Notes under the pieces: generated by a model
Seen by the model: the letters and a program-made list of their open reading frames with translations, nothing else
Database searches by the model: none
Told to the model about the DNA's origin: nothing
Translations under genes and position numbers: made by a program
Part shown: piece by piece, positions 42,004 through 50,595 of the stretch
Layout of the letters: each line of letters starts with the position of its first letter
Numbering within the stretch: the first letter of the stretch is position 1
Origin: Roseiarcus fermentans
GTDB lineage: Bacteria; Pseudomonadota; Alphaproteobacteria; Rhizobiales; Beijerinckiaceae
Direction: 5' to 3'
Length of the DNA: 64,000 nt
Assembly: GCF_003315135.1 (NCBI RefSeq)
Contig: NZ_QNRK01000027.1
Location: forward strand, 32,923-96,922

Positions 42004-43200
42004 ATGTCTCGATTCCCGTCCATCCGCGCCGGCCTCCTCGGCCTCGCGTCCGCGCTCGCCCTCAGCCTCGCCGCGCCCGCGGACGCGGCCAACCCCGTGC
42101 TCAAGATCGGCTTCGTCGGCGTGACCAGCGGCCCCGCGGCCGCATGGGGCACCTCGAACGTGCGCTCGATGCAGACGCTCGCCGAATGGTGGAATTCCCA
42201 GGGCGGCGTGAAGATCGGCGACAAGACCTACGACATCGACGTCGTCACCTTCGACGACCAGAAGGATCCCAAGCGCGCCATCGCCGGCATGGAGAAGATG
42301 GCGCAGGAGGGGATCCACTACGTCGTCGGCCCGAACGTCGACGACGGCGCCGCCGCCGTCCGCCCGGTGGCGGAGAAGGCGGGCATCATCTACTTCCCCT
42401 ACGCCTTCCCCAAGGAGCTCTACGCCAAGCCGGCGTCCAACGCCGTGCTCGGCATGGTCGCGAGCTACCAGTCGGGCCCGGCGATCTACAAATATCTGAA
42501 GGAAAAGAAGGGCGTCAAGACGGTCGCCTTCGTCGCCGCCAACGAGTCCGACCCGTTGAGCCAGCGCGACAGCGGCGTCGCCGCCGCCAAGGCGCTCGGT
42601 CTCGACGTGGTCGCCGACAAGGACACCTACCAGAACGACACGCGCGACTTCACGCCGGTGCTGACCCCGATCGTCAAGCTCAAGCCCGACCTCCTGGTGC
42701 TGTCGGGCGTGGCGCCGGCGAACGCGCCGCTCTTGATCCGCTCGGCGCGCGAACTCGGCTTCACCGGGCTCATCTCCACCGAGACGGCGCAGGACGCCAA
42801 GGTGCTCGAGGAAGGCGCGGGCGACCTCGCCAACGGCTTCATTTCGGTCGGCGGCGCCTCGACCCCGGAGATCCGCTCGAAGGCGATGGAAGAGTTCATC
42901 GAACGCTACACCAAGAAGTTCGGCGAATACAACGACGAGTCGAACACCAAGGTCTACGCCCTGCAGTACATCGTCGACACGCTGAAGGCGGACCCGAAGG
43001 CGATCGACAACGTCGACGAGTTCAAGAAGACGATCGACGCCTTCTCGGCCCCGAACCCCTACCTCAAGGACTCGTCGGCGAGCCTGCACTACGTCGGCGA
43101 CACGTCGTTCGGGCAGAAGCGCCAGCTCGCCGTGCCGCTGGTGGTCAACGAGTACCAGGACGGCAAGTTCAAGACGCTGTTCGTCGCTAACGTCGACTGA
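42004..43200 (+). CDS. ABC importer substrate-binding protein, branched-chain amino acid/amide type
   Basis: This 398-residue periplasmic binding protein has a signal peptide (MSRFPSIRAGLLGLASALALSLAAPADAA). The Leu/Ile/Val-binding type 1 fold follows (KIGFVGVTSGPAAAWGTSNVRSMQTLAEWWNSQGG, FDDQKDPKRAIAGMEKM, IYFPYAFPKELY). It delivers a small amino-acid-like or amide ligand to the LivHM permeases. A GGAGGA ribosome-binding site precedes the ATG. It is the first gene of a five-gene importer operon plus racemase, under the divergent GntR regulator. The ligand is not readable, but the racemase hints at a hydantoin, ureide or D/L amino acid derivative. Confidence 0.93.
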   Translation: MSRFPSIRAGLLGLASALALSLAAPADAANPVLKIGFVGVTSGPAAAWGTSNVRSMQTLAEWWNSQGGVKIGDKTYDIDVVTFDDQKDPKRAIAGMEKMAQEGIHYVVGPNVDDGAAAVRPVAEKAGIIYFPYAFPKELYAKPASNAVLGMVASYQSGPAIYKYLKEKKGVKTVAFVAANESDPLSQRDSGVAAAKALGLDVVADKDTYQNDTRDFTPVLTPIVKLKPDLLVLSGVAPANAPLLIRSARELGFTGLISTETAQDAKVLEEGAGDLANGFISVGGASTPEIRSKAMEEFIERYTKKFGEYNDESNTKVYALQYIVDTLKADPKAIDNVDEFKKTIDAFSAPNPYLKDSSASLHYVGDTSFGQKRQLAVPLVVNEYQDGKFKTLFVANVD

Positions 43201-43213
43201 CGACCGAACGCGG

Positions 43214-43392
43214 CGCACCCCTTCCCCAGCTTGCTGGGGAAGGTGGCCCGCAGGGCCGGATGGGGTGCGGAAAGCAGGACCGGGTTCGCGCAAGGTCGCG
43301 GCGCCGGCGATGCAATCCGGGTCACATCGAAGCAACGGCCCACACCCCATCCGGCGCTTCGCGCCACCTTCCCCGCTTCGCGGAGAAGGGGA
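43214..43392. repeat. Intergenic inverted repeat, family C
   Basis: The left arm (43214-43270, CCTTCCCCAGCTTGCTGGGG then GGTGGC...GGATGGGGTG) is mirrored by the right arm (43340-43392, CACCCCATCC...CCACCTTCCCC). It fills the gap between the binding-protein and LivH genes. The same element is at 47007-47290. Confidence 0.8.
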
Positions 43393-43418
43393 GTCGCGTC
43401 GGTCGAGGACATGAGCGC

Positions 43419-44285
43419 ATGGAACAGGTCATCGCCAACGGGCTTTATCTCGGCGCGCAATACGCGCTGATCGCGCTCGGCCTGACGCTGATCTTCGCGC
43501 TGATGAACGTGCTCAATTTCGCCCACGGGCAGATGTACGTGCTCGGCGGCTTCGTCGTCTACCAGGTCTACGGACTGATGAAGCTGCCGTTCGTCGTCGC
43601 CCTGGTCGCCGCCGCAGCGACGCTGGCCGTGCTCGGCGCGCTGCTCGAACGCTTCCTGTTCCGCACGGTGATCCGGCGCAGCGAGCGCGAGGAAAGCACG
43701 ATGCTGCTCGCAGCCGGAATCGCCTATTTCCTCGACGCCGCGATTCTCCTCATGTTCGGCGAAAAGCAGCGCGGGGTGCACAAGATCGTCAGCGGCGTGT
43801 TCGTCTGGGACAACCTGATCCTGCCGTGGGACCGCATTCTGGTCGCGGGCCTCGCGGTCCTGTTCATCGTCGCCTTCATTCTGATGATGCAGTACACCAA
43901 GCCCGGCCGCGCCATGCGGGCGATGGCGCAGGATCGGACGGCGGCGCAGCTCATGGGCGTGCCGGTGCAGTTCTACGGCCTCGTCGGCTTCGCGCTCGGC
44001 GCGATGCTCGCGGGCCTGGTGGGCGGGCTTCTCGTCACCATCACCGGCGTCAATTCCGGCATCGGCGGACCGATCTCGATCAAGGCCTTCATGATGGTGA
44101 TGATCGGCGGCGCGGGCGTGACCGGCGGCGCGATCGCCGGCGGCTTCATCCTCGGCATGCTGGAATCGGTCGGCCTCACCGTCCTGCACGCCTACGGCGA
44201 CCTCACCTATCTGGCCATCTTCGTCGCCATGATGATCTTCCTCGCCATCCGCCCCAACGGGCTGATGGGGAAACCGTGGGGATGA
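43419..44285 (+). CDS. LivH-type ABC permease
   Basis: This 288-residue inner-membrane permease has the LivH opening MEQVIANGLYLGAQYALIALGLTLIFALMNVLNFAHGQMYVLGGFV. The conserved loop YTKPGRAMRAMAQDRTAAQLMGV (about 160-182) should dock the ATPase. Eight or so hydrophobic helices are present. The frame extends upstream through the repeat, but the ATG at 43419 matches the family start. It pairs with LivM (44485). Confidence 0.93.
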   Translation: MEQVIANGLYLGAQYALIALGLTLIFALMNVLNFAHGQMYVLGGFVVYQVYGLMKLPFVVALVAAAATLAVLGALLERFLFRTVIRRSEREESTMLLAAGIAYFLDAAILLMFGEKQRGVHKIVSGVFVWDNLILPWDRILVAGLAVLFIVAFILMMQYTKPGRAMRAMAQDRTAAQLMGVPVQFYGLVGFALGAMLAGLVGGLLVTITGVNSGIGGPISIKAFMMVMIGGAGVTGGAIAGGFILGMLESVGLTVLHAYGDLTYLAIFVAMMIFLAIRPNGLMGKPWG

Positions 44286-44312
44286 GGCAGCGAATGGAGA
44301 CGGCTCTGCGAA

Positions 44313-44447
44313 GGCCCCCACCACCATGCTTCGCATGGTCCCCCTCCCCCGCTTCGCAGGGGAGGAGACCGGCGCCTGCTGCTTTCCTCCCCCGTGTAGC
44401 GAAGCGAAACGGGGGAGGGGGACCACCCGAAGGGTGGTGGAGGGGGC
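44313..44447. repeat. Family B inverted repeat pair between livH and livM
   Basis: The arms at 44313-44367 and 44383-44447 are inverted copies of the element that bounds the DUF559 cassette (CCCCCTCCCCCGCTTCGCAG blocks). Here the arms face inward around 15 bases and hold no gene. Confidence 0.8.
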
Positions 44448-44484
44448 CCGCCGCTCAGCCCTCGGTTATCTGGGGGATGAGCCG

Positions 44485-45468
44485 ATGAGCCGAACTCAGG
44501 GCGCCGGGCGCGCCGCCGCGGTGGCGGTGTTTCTCGCGGCGGTGTTCGTCGCCATCCCCTGGGCGATCGCTTCGACCGGCCGCACCGACCTCTATTACAC
44601 GCTCAGTTCCGTCGCGCTGCTCGCGATCGCCAGCGGCGGGGTGTGGCTCACCTTCTACATCGGCCGGATCAACATCGGCCAGGGCGCCTGGGCGCTCGCG
44701 GGCGGCTACGCCTCGGCCGTGCTGGTGGCGACCTACGGCTGGTCGTTCTGGCTGAGCCTGCCGGCCGCGGGCCTGATCTGCGCGTTCGCGAGCGTGCTCG
44801 TCGGCCTGCCGATCCTGAGGCTGCGCGGCGTCTATTTCTCGATGGTGACGCTGGTCCTGACCGAGGTCGCGCGCCTGACCGCGCTCGCGCTGCCGATCAC
44901 CAACGGCGCGCGCGGCATCACCAGCATCCCGACCCCCGGCCCGATCCGGCTGTTCGGGCTGACGATCGTTCCCGCCTTCGACTCCCTCGCCGAGCCGAAC
45001 CGGGCCTTCTATTTCCTCTCGGCGGCGATGATGACGCTCTGCTTCGCCGGCCTCTGGCGGCTCGTGCATTCGCGGCTCGGCCAGCTGTTCGCGGCGCTGC
45101 GCCAGAACGAGGACCTCGCCTCGTCGATGGGGGTCAACGTTCCGCTCCTGCGCGTCGTCGCCTATGCGATCTCGTCCTTCCTCGGCGGCGTCGGCGGCGC
45201 TATCTTCGTCGCCATCGCCCAGTCGATCTATCCGTCGAGCTTCACCATCAACGACAGCGTGAACTTCATGCTGAACTGCTTCCTCGGCGGCCTCGGCTTC
45301 GTGTTCGGCCCGATGCTGGGCACGCTGGTGCTGTATTTCGGCTGGGACCTCCTGTTCCAGACCGGGCCGTACCAGCTCCTGATCTACTCCGGCTCGATGA
45401 TCCTCTTGATGCTGGTGCTGCCCAACGGCATCCTCAGTCTGCTCAATCTGCGCCGGAGAGCGCCATGA
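44485..45468 (+). CDS. LivM-type ABC permease
   Basis: The 327-residue permease contains GGVWLTFYIGRINIGQGAWALAGGYASAVL, LPILRLRGVYFSMVTLVLTEVARL and the ATPase-docking loop LFAALRQNEDLASSMGVNVPLLRVVAY. It forms the channel with LivH. The ATG at 44485 is the first one after the repeat; an upstream ATG at 44326 would put repeat sequence into the protein. Its stop overlaps the LivG start by four bases (ATGA). Confidence 0.93.
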   Translation: MSRTQGAGRAAAVAVFLAAVFVAIPWAIASTGRTDLYYTLSSVALLAIASGGVWLTFYIGRINIGQGAWALAGGYASAVLVATYGWSFWLSLPAAGLICAFASVLVGLPILRLRGVYFSMVTLVLTEVARLTALALPITNGARGITSIPTPGPIRLFGLTIVPAFDSLAEPNRAFYFLSAAMMTLCFAGLWRLVHSRLGQLFAALRQNEDLASSMGVNVPLLRVVAYAISSFLGGVGGAIFVAIAQSIYPSSFTINDSVNFMLNCFLGGLGFVFGPMLGTLVLYFGWDLLFQTGPYQLLIYSGSMILLMLVLPNGILSLLNLRRRAP

Positions 45469-46247
45469 CGGACCCGATCCTCGCCGTCCGCGACCTCACC
45501 AAGCGCTACGGCGGCCTGACCGCCGTCAACGAGGTGTCGTTCGACGTCCAGGAAGGCGAGATCCTGTCGATCATCGGCCCGAACGGCGCGGGCAAGTCGA
45601 CCATCTTCAAGCTCATCTCCTCGTTCGTGACGCCGACCCGGGGCGAAGTGCGCTTTCGCGGCGAGGTTGTCTCGGGGCTCGCCGCGCATGTCGTGGCGCG
45701 CAAGGGCGTGGTGCGCACCTTCCAGGAAACGACGATCTTCAAGGGCATGACGGCGCGCGACAGCGTGATCGTCGCCCACCACCTGCGCTCGCGCGCGAGC
45801 CTGTTCGGCTTCTTCTTCGGCACCGCCGCGGCGCGGCGCGACGAGGACGCGTTCGGCCGCTCGGCCGACGAGATCCTCGACTTCCTCGGCCTCGGCGCGG
45901 TCAGGAACGAGCTGGCCAGCAATCTGCCGCAGGGCCATCTGCGCGCGCTCGGGATCGCCATCGGCCTCGCGGCGGACCCGAAGATCCTGCTGCTCGACGA
46001 GCCCTTCGCCGGCATGAACGTCGACGAAACCAACCAGGCCGTCGAAATGGTGCGGGCGGTTCGCGACCGCGGCGTGACCTGCCTCTTGGTCGAGCACGAC
46101 ATGGCGGCGGTGATGAAGATTTCCGACCGCATCGTCGTCATCAATTTCGGGGTCAAGATCGCCGAGGGGACGCCGGCCGCAATTCGCGCCGACGAGAAGG
46201 TCATCGAGGCCTATCTCGGCGTCGAAGACGAATCGATCGGGCTATAG
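45465..46247 (+). CDS. LivG-type ABC ATPase
   Basis: The 260-residue ATPase has Walker A GPNGAGKST, Q-loop FQETTIFKGMTARD, a signature region weakened to LPQGHLRALGIAIGLA, Walker B ILLLDEPFAGMN and switch His in VEHDM. The signature departs from the canonical LSxGxxQ (LPQGHLR), a common variant in LivG proteins. It works with LivF as the motor of the importer. GGAG precedes the ATG, which overlaps the LivM stop. Confidence 0.94.
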   Translation: MTDPILAVRDLTKRYGGLTAVNEVSFDVQEGEILSIIGPNGAGKSTIFKLISSFVTPTRGEVRFRGEVVSGLAAHVVARKGVVRTFQETTIFKGMTARDSVIVAHHLRSRASLFGFFFGTAAARRDEDAFGRSADEILDFLGLGAVRNELASNLPQGHLRALGIAIGLAADPKILLLDEPFAGMNVDETNQAVEMVRAVRDRGVTCLLVEHDMAAVMKISDRIVVINFGVKIAEGTPAAIRADEKVIEAYLGVEDESIGL

Positions 46248-46250
46248 ACC

Positions 46251-46973
46251 ATGGCGCCCATGCTCTCGCTCGACAACGTCGAGCTCTATTACGATCACGT
46301 CTACGCGCTGAAGGGCGTGTCGATCGACCTCGCGGCGGGCGAGACGGTGGCGCTGATCGGCGCCAACGGCGCCGGCAAGTCGTCGATTCTTCGCGCCATC
46401 ACCGGGCTCAGCCGCATCCGCAAGGGTTCGATCGCCTTCGAGGGCCGGCGCATCGACGGGCTGGACCCGGCGGCGATCGTCAAGCTCGGCATCGCCATGG
46501 TCCCGGAGGGGCGGCGGGTGTTCCCGCTGATGAGCGTGCGCGACAACCTGCTGATGGGGGCCTTCTCGCGTTCCGACGGCGCCGGCGTCAGCGCCTCGCT
46601 CGACGAGGTGCTGCACCGCTTTCCCCGCCTCAAGGACCGCCTGCGCCAGCAGGCCGGCACGATGAGCGGCGGCGAGCAGCAGATGCTGGTGATCGGGCGG
46701 GCGCTGATGGCGAAGCCCAAGCTCCTGTTGCTCGACGAGCCGTCGCTCGGCGTCGCGCCGAAGATCGTCCAGGACATCGCCCGCTCGATCGTCGCCATCA
46801 ATCGCGACCAGAAGGTGAGCGTGCTGCTGGTCGAGCAGAATTCGCGCATGGCGCTGCGCATCTCCCACCGCGCCTATGCGCTGTCGACGGGATCGATCGC
46901 GCTCTCGGGGCCATCGGCCGACCTCGTCCGGGACGAGCGCGTGCAGCGCCTCTATCTCGGCGGCGAGGTGTAG
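46251..46973 (+). CDS. LivF-type ABC ATPase
   Basis: The 240-residue ATPase has Walker A GANGAGKSS, signature MSGGEQQMLVIGRAL, Walker B LLLLDEPSLGVAP and switch region LLVEQNSRMAL. It starts 3 bases after the LivG stop (a second ATG lies 9 bases on). It completes the importer. The operon then meets a family C repeat before the racemase gene, so the racemase may depend on read-through or its own promoter. Confidence 0.94.
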   Translation: MAPMLSLDNVELYYDHVYALKGVSIDLAAGETVALIGANGAGKSSILRAITGLSRIRKGSIAFEGRRIDGLDPAAIVKLGIAMVPEGRRVFPLMSVRDNLLMGAFSRSDGAGVSASLDEVLHRFPRLKDRLRQQAGTMSGGEQQMLVIGRALMAKPKLLLLDEPSLGVAPKIVQDIARSIVAINRDQKVSVLLVEQNSRMALRISHRAYALSTGSIALSGPSADLVRDERVQRLYLGGEV

Positions 46974-47006
46974 CAAAACTCATGCTCGACATCGAAGCTG
47001 CGGCGT

Positions 47007-47290
47007 CTCCCCCTTCCCCAACGCATGTTGGGGAAGGTGGCGCGAAGCGCCGGATGGGGTGTGGAAAGCAGGACACCGTCGATGACGGTTCTCGGTGGCG
47101 GTCGAGCGACCCGCCCGCAGTTCCTGACAGACGAACTCCTGCCTTCCCGTCAATCTTCACGCAAACGCGCCCGTCTGCGGGGTCGTGGCGCCGACGCTTC
47201 GGCGCCGGCCAATCCATCAGACCTTGCTGAAGCGGCCCACACCCCATCCGGCGCTTCGCGCCACCTTCCCCGCTTCGCGGAGAAGGGGAG
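47007..47290. repeat. Intergenic inverted repeat, family C, second copy
   Basis: The left arm (47007-47064, CCCTTCCCCAACGCATGTTGGGGAAGG, GGATGGGGTG) is mirrored by the right arm (47235-47290). The arms are 170 bases apart. It is the same element as at 43214-43392. Confidence 0.8.
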
Positions 47291-47319
47291 CCGCGCCGCA
47301 GCCCAATAGAGGCACACCC

Positions 47320-48048
47320 ATGCTGATCTGCGTCGTCAACCCGAACACGACCGCCTCGATGACGGAAAAAATCGGCGCCGCCGCGCAGGCCGCCGCGTCG
47401 CCCGGCGTCGAGATCCGCGCCGTCAATCCGGAGTTCGGGCCGCCGAGCATCGAGGGCTATTTCGACGAGGCGTTTTCCGTGCCGGGCCTGCTCGACGAGA
47501 TCGCCAAGGCCGCGGACGCCGACGCCTTCGTCGTCGCTTGCTTCGACGACACCGGGCTCGACGCCGCCCGCTCGGCGACCGCCGCGCCGGTCGTCGGCAT
47601 CGGCGAGGCCGCGTTTCACATGGCGAGCCTGATCGCGGACAAATTCAGCGTCGTCACCACCCTGCCCCGCTCGATCGCGCCGATCGAGAAGAACCTGATC
47701 AAATACGGGCTCATGGCGCGCTGCGCCCGGGTGCGCGCGGCCGACGTCCCCGTGCTCGCGCTCGAGGAGCCCGGCTCCGACGCCCGGCGCACGATCGAAG
47801 CCGAGATCCTGCGCGCGCTGGCGGAAGACGGCGCGGAGGCGATCGTGCTCGGCTGCGCCGGCATGACCGATCTGGCGCGCGATCTCGAACGGAAGGTCGG
47901 CGTGCCGGTGCTCGACGGCGTCGCCTGCGCCGTCGGTCTGGCCGAGACGCTCGCCCGGCTGGGCCTCAGGACGTCGAAGCGGAACGCCTACGCGTTTCCG
48001 CTCGCCAAGAGCTATGCGGGGGCCTTCGCCCGCTTCTCGCCGGGGTAA
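47320..48048 (+). CDS. Aspartate/glutamate/hydantoin racemase family protein
   Basis: The 242-residue protein opens MLICVVNPNTTASMTEKIG, as hydantoin racemases do. The two catalytic cysteines expected of the family are visible in VVACFDDTGLDAAR and LGCAGMTDLARDLE, and GVACAVGLAETL closes the fold. It should interconvert enantiomers of a 5-substituted hydantoin or an acidic amino acid without a cofactor. It lies downstream of a GntR-controlled amino-acid/amide importer, suggesting that the imported compound is chiral. AGAGG precedes the ATG at 47320. Confidence 0.88.
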   Translation: MLICVVNPNTTASMTEKIGAAAQAAASPGVEIRAVNPEFGPPSIEGYFDEAFSVPGLLDEIAKAADADAFVVACFDDTGLDAARSATAAPVVGIGEAAFHMASLIADKFSVVTTLPRSIAPIEKNLIKYGLMARCARVRAADVPVLALEEPGSDARRTIEAEILRALAEDGAEAIVLGCAGMTDLARDLERKVGVPVLDGVACAVGLAETLARLGLRTSKRNAYAFPLAKSYAGAFARFSPG

Positions 48049-48066
48049 GCCCCCGGAGCGCCGGCC

Positions 48067-49404
48067 TTACGGCCGCGCCTGACGCCGAGCCGGGCCTCCG
48101 GCGCGCCGTCCGTTGAACGCCTGCGCAGGACGCGGCGCCGCCGCCGGACGCTGCGCCTCGCCGCGCGGACGCTGCGGGCCGCCGCGGCGGCCGCCGTCGT
48201 CCTGCCCGCCCCGGCCGCGGCTGGCGGGCCGCGCCGCCGCCGCGGCGCGCTCCTCGTCGCGGGCGCCGGCCGCGGTGCGGCGGTCGGTGAAGGGCAGCGT
48301 CTGCCGGGTCAGCTTCTCGATCTGGCGCAGCAGCGCCCGCTCGCCGTTGTCGCACAGCGAAATGGCGCGGCCCGAGGCGCCGGCGCGCGCGGTGCGGCCG
48401 ATGCGATGCACATAGGCCTCCGGCACGTCCGGCAGTTCGAAATTCACCACATGGCTGACGTTGTCGACGTCGATGCCGCGCGCGGCGATGTCGGTGGCGA
48501 CCAGGATCCGCGTCGCGCCGCTCTTGAAGTTGTCGAGCGTGCGCACGCGCTGGTTCTGGCTCTTGTTGCCGTGGATCGCCTGCGCCCCGACGCCGGCGGC
48601 GTCGAGATGCTGCGCGACGCGGTCGGCGCCGCGCTTGGTGCGGGTGAAGATGATGGCGCGCGACACGTCGGCGCCGCGCATCAGCTCGACCAGCACGTCG
48701 CGCTTGGCGGCGTTGTCGACCAGATACACGTGCTGATCGACGCGCTCGACGGTGGTGGACGCGGGCGTCACCCTCACCTCGATCGGGTTCTTCAGCATGT
48801 CGTCGGCGAGCCCGGCGATCTCCTTGGGCATGGTGGCGGAGAACAGCAGCGTCTGGCGCGCCTTCGGCAGTTTCGCCACGATCCGCTTGATCGGGACGAT
48901 GAAGCCGAGGTCGAGCATGTGGTCGGCCTCGTCGAGCACCAGAACCTCGGTCGAGCCGAGGTTCAGCTTGCCGGCGGCCATGTGATCGAGCAGCCGGCCG
49001 GGCGTGGCGACCAGCACGTCGAGACCGCGCGCCAGGAGATCGACCTGCGGGCGGGCGGAAACCCCGCCGACCACGACGGCGACGCTGATCGCCGGGCGGA
49101 TCATCTGCCCGTAGGCGCGGAAGCTTTCGCCGATCTGCGCCGCGAGCTCGCGGGTCGGGGCGAGCACGAGGACGCGCGCCGTGAACGGCAGCGGCCGGCG
49201 GCGGTCGGCGATCAGTCTGGCGAGGATCGGAAGCGCGAAGGCGGCGGTCTTGCCGGTGCCGGTCTGCGCGATGCCGAGCAGATCGCGGCCCTCGAGGAGA
49301 TGCGGAATGGCCTGGGCCTGGATGGAGCTCGGGGTCGTGTAGCCTTCGTGGTCGATGGCGCGAAGCAGCGTCTCGGGCAGGCCGAGACTGGAGAAATTGG
49401 TCAC
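48067..49404 (-). CDS. DEAD-box RNA helicase, RhlE-like
   Basis: This 445-residue ATP-dependent RNA helicase has a Q motif (TTPSSIQAQAIP), motif I AQTGTGKT, motif II VLDEADHMLDLGF and motif III FSATM. In the second RecA-like lobe it has ATDIAARGIDV and HRIGRTARAG. After about residue 375 comes a low-complexity Arg/Gly/Ala-rich tail, typical of RNA-binding RhlE proteins. It unwinds structured RNA in ribosome assembly or decay. About 295 bases of untranslated leader separate it from recO, which may hold cold-shock-type control; no specific motif was recognised there. Confidence 0.93.
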   Translation of the reverse strand: MTNFSSLGLPETLLRAIDHEGYTTPSSIQAQAIPHLLEGRDLLGIAQTGTGKTAAFALPILARLIADRRRPLPFTARVLVLAPTRELAAQIGESFRAYGQMIRPAISVAVVVGGVSARPQVDLLARGLDVLVATPGRLLDHMAAGKLNLGSTEVLVLDEADHMLDLGFIVPIKRIVAKLPKARQTLLFSATMPKEIAGLADDMLKNPIEVRVTPASTTVERVDQHVYLVDNAAKRDVLVELMRGADVSRAIIFTRTKRGADRVAQHLDAAGVGAQAIHGNKSQNQRVRTLDNFKSGATRILVATDIAARGIDVDNVSHVVNFELPDVPEAYVHRIGRTARAGASGRAISLCDNGERALLRQIEKLTRQTLPFTDRRTAAGARDEERAAAAARPASRGRGGQDDGGRRGGPQRPRGEAQRPAAAPRPAQAFNGRRAGGPARRQARP

Positions 49405-49699
49405 GTATTGTCTTTCGTAAGGGACCGCGCCGCGCGCCTTCGCAAAGGCGGCGCCGGTCGGTCCGGATGTGTGGGAGACTTGCCGCGCGTATCGGGCGTG
49501 TCAAAAAGGACGAGGCTCGACAGCGGTTCGGCTTCCGGGGAAAGTCGATCTACGCGGCTGGAGCGCCTCATGCTGCTGTGCAGCAACGGTCTGATACAGA
49601 AAGACCCGCGGCGCGTCAATCGGTTGTTCGAAGCGCGGGCCCGGCGACCGCCGCCCCTTCAGCCGCGCTCGCGGAGCGCCGCCCGGCCAGCGGCCGGGT

Positions 49700-50437
49700 C
49701 TACAGCGACGCGGCTTTGGCGGCCGCCGCCAGGAACGCGCGGCGCGAGTCCGGCAGCGGTTCGCCGCGCGCCGCGAAGAGGTCGCGCAGCAGGAAGAACC
49801 CGGTCATGCGGAACGCGTCGGCGATGTCGTCCGCGCCGGGGCGCTGTTCGATGCGGGCGTTGTCGCGCAGGAAGGCGGGAAGCGGCAGCAGGCGGTCGCG
49901 CCAGGGGGCGCCGGCCTCGAGGCTCACCGCCCGGCCCGATTTCGGCGACACATAGGCGAGGTTTTCGGCCACGCCGGTCGCGGCGCAGCGGCCGAGATCG
50001 AGGCGGAAGCCGCATTCGGCGAGAATCTGGGTCTCGAAGCGGGCGACCAAGGGCGCTGCGAGCGCCGCGTCGTCGAGCCGGTCGGCGATCAGCGTCAGCG
50101 TCTCGTACACCGCCTCGTGCGGGTCGCGCTCGGGCAAGAGCCGCGCCAGCGCGCCGAGCCAGGAGAGGCCCGCGAGCGCCAGCCCGCTGCCCATCAGCCG
50201 CCCGGCGCGCAGACGCAGCGGCTCGACCGCGAAGGCGCCGAGATGCTCGTCGAGCCGCGCCCGCCAGACGAGGCCGAGCGTGTTGCCGGGCTGCAGGGTC
50301 GCGCCGATGCGGGCCGAGCGGCCGCCGCGCACGAGGCCGAGGTGGCGGCCGTGGCCGCGGGTCATCGCCTCGACGACCGCCGAGCTTTCGCCATGCCTGC
50401 GGACGCCGATGACGAGCCCCTCGTCGCGCCATTCCAT
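49700..50437 (-). CDS. recO: DNA repair protein RecO
   Basis: This 245-residue recombination mediator begins MEWRDEGLVIGVRRHGESSAVVEAMTRGHGRHLGLVRGG, the usual RecO OB-fold N-terminus. LARFETQILAECGFRLDLGRCAATG marks the central zinc-finger-type region, reduced here to few cysteines as in other alphaproteobacteria. It helps load RecA onto SSB-coated DNA with RecR. The ATG at 50437 follows GGGAG; a GTG at 50443 lies inside the spacer. Confidence 0.95.
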   Translation of the reverse strand: MEWRDEGLVIGVRRHGESSAVVEAMTRGHGRHLGLVRGGRSARIGATLQPGNTLGLVWRARLDEHLGAFAVEPLRLRAGRLMGSGLALAGLSWLGALARLLPERDPHEAVYETLTLIADRLDDAALAAPLVARFETQILAECGFRLDLGRCAATGVAENLAYVSPKSGRAVSLEAGAPWRDRLLPLPAFLRDNARIEQRPGADDIADAFRMTGFFLLRDLFAARGEPLPDSRRAFLAAAAKAASL

Positions 50438-50509
50438 GCTCACGCTCCCGAGACTGGAGACTTAGCACCCCGCGCCGGCGCCGCAACCGGAGCCGCGCGG
50501 TTTTCATTC

Positions 50510-50562
50510 AACCAAGTCGTTGACAATCGCGGCGAGACGGGCCTACATTCAACCATTCGGTT
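50510..50562. promoter_or_regulatory. Promoter and paired operator-like sites upstream of the DUF899 gene
   Basis: TTGACA (50520-50525) and TACATT (50544-50549) are 18 bases apart. AACC-ATTC-GGTT (50551-50562) is a 12-base palindrome, and a related AACCAAGTCGTT (50510-50521) overlaps the -35 box. ATTCAACCA occurs in both. Such AACC-N4-GGTT sites suit a small ArsR-type repressor, but none is adjacent. Confidence 0.45.
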
Positions 50563-50595
50563 TACTATCCGGTCCAATCCCCAAGGAGGTCGCCC

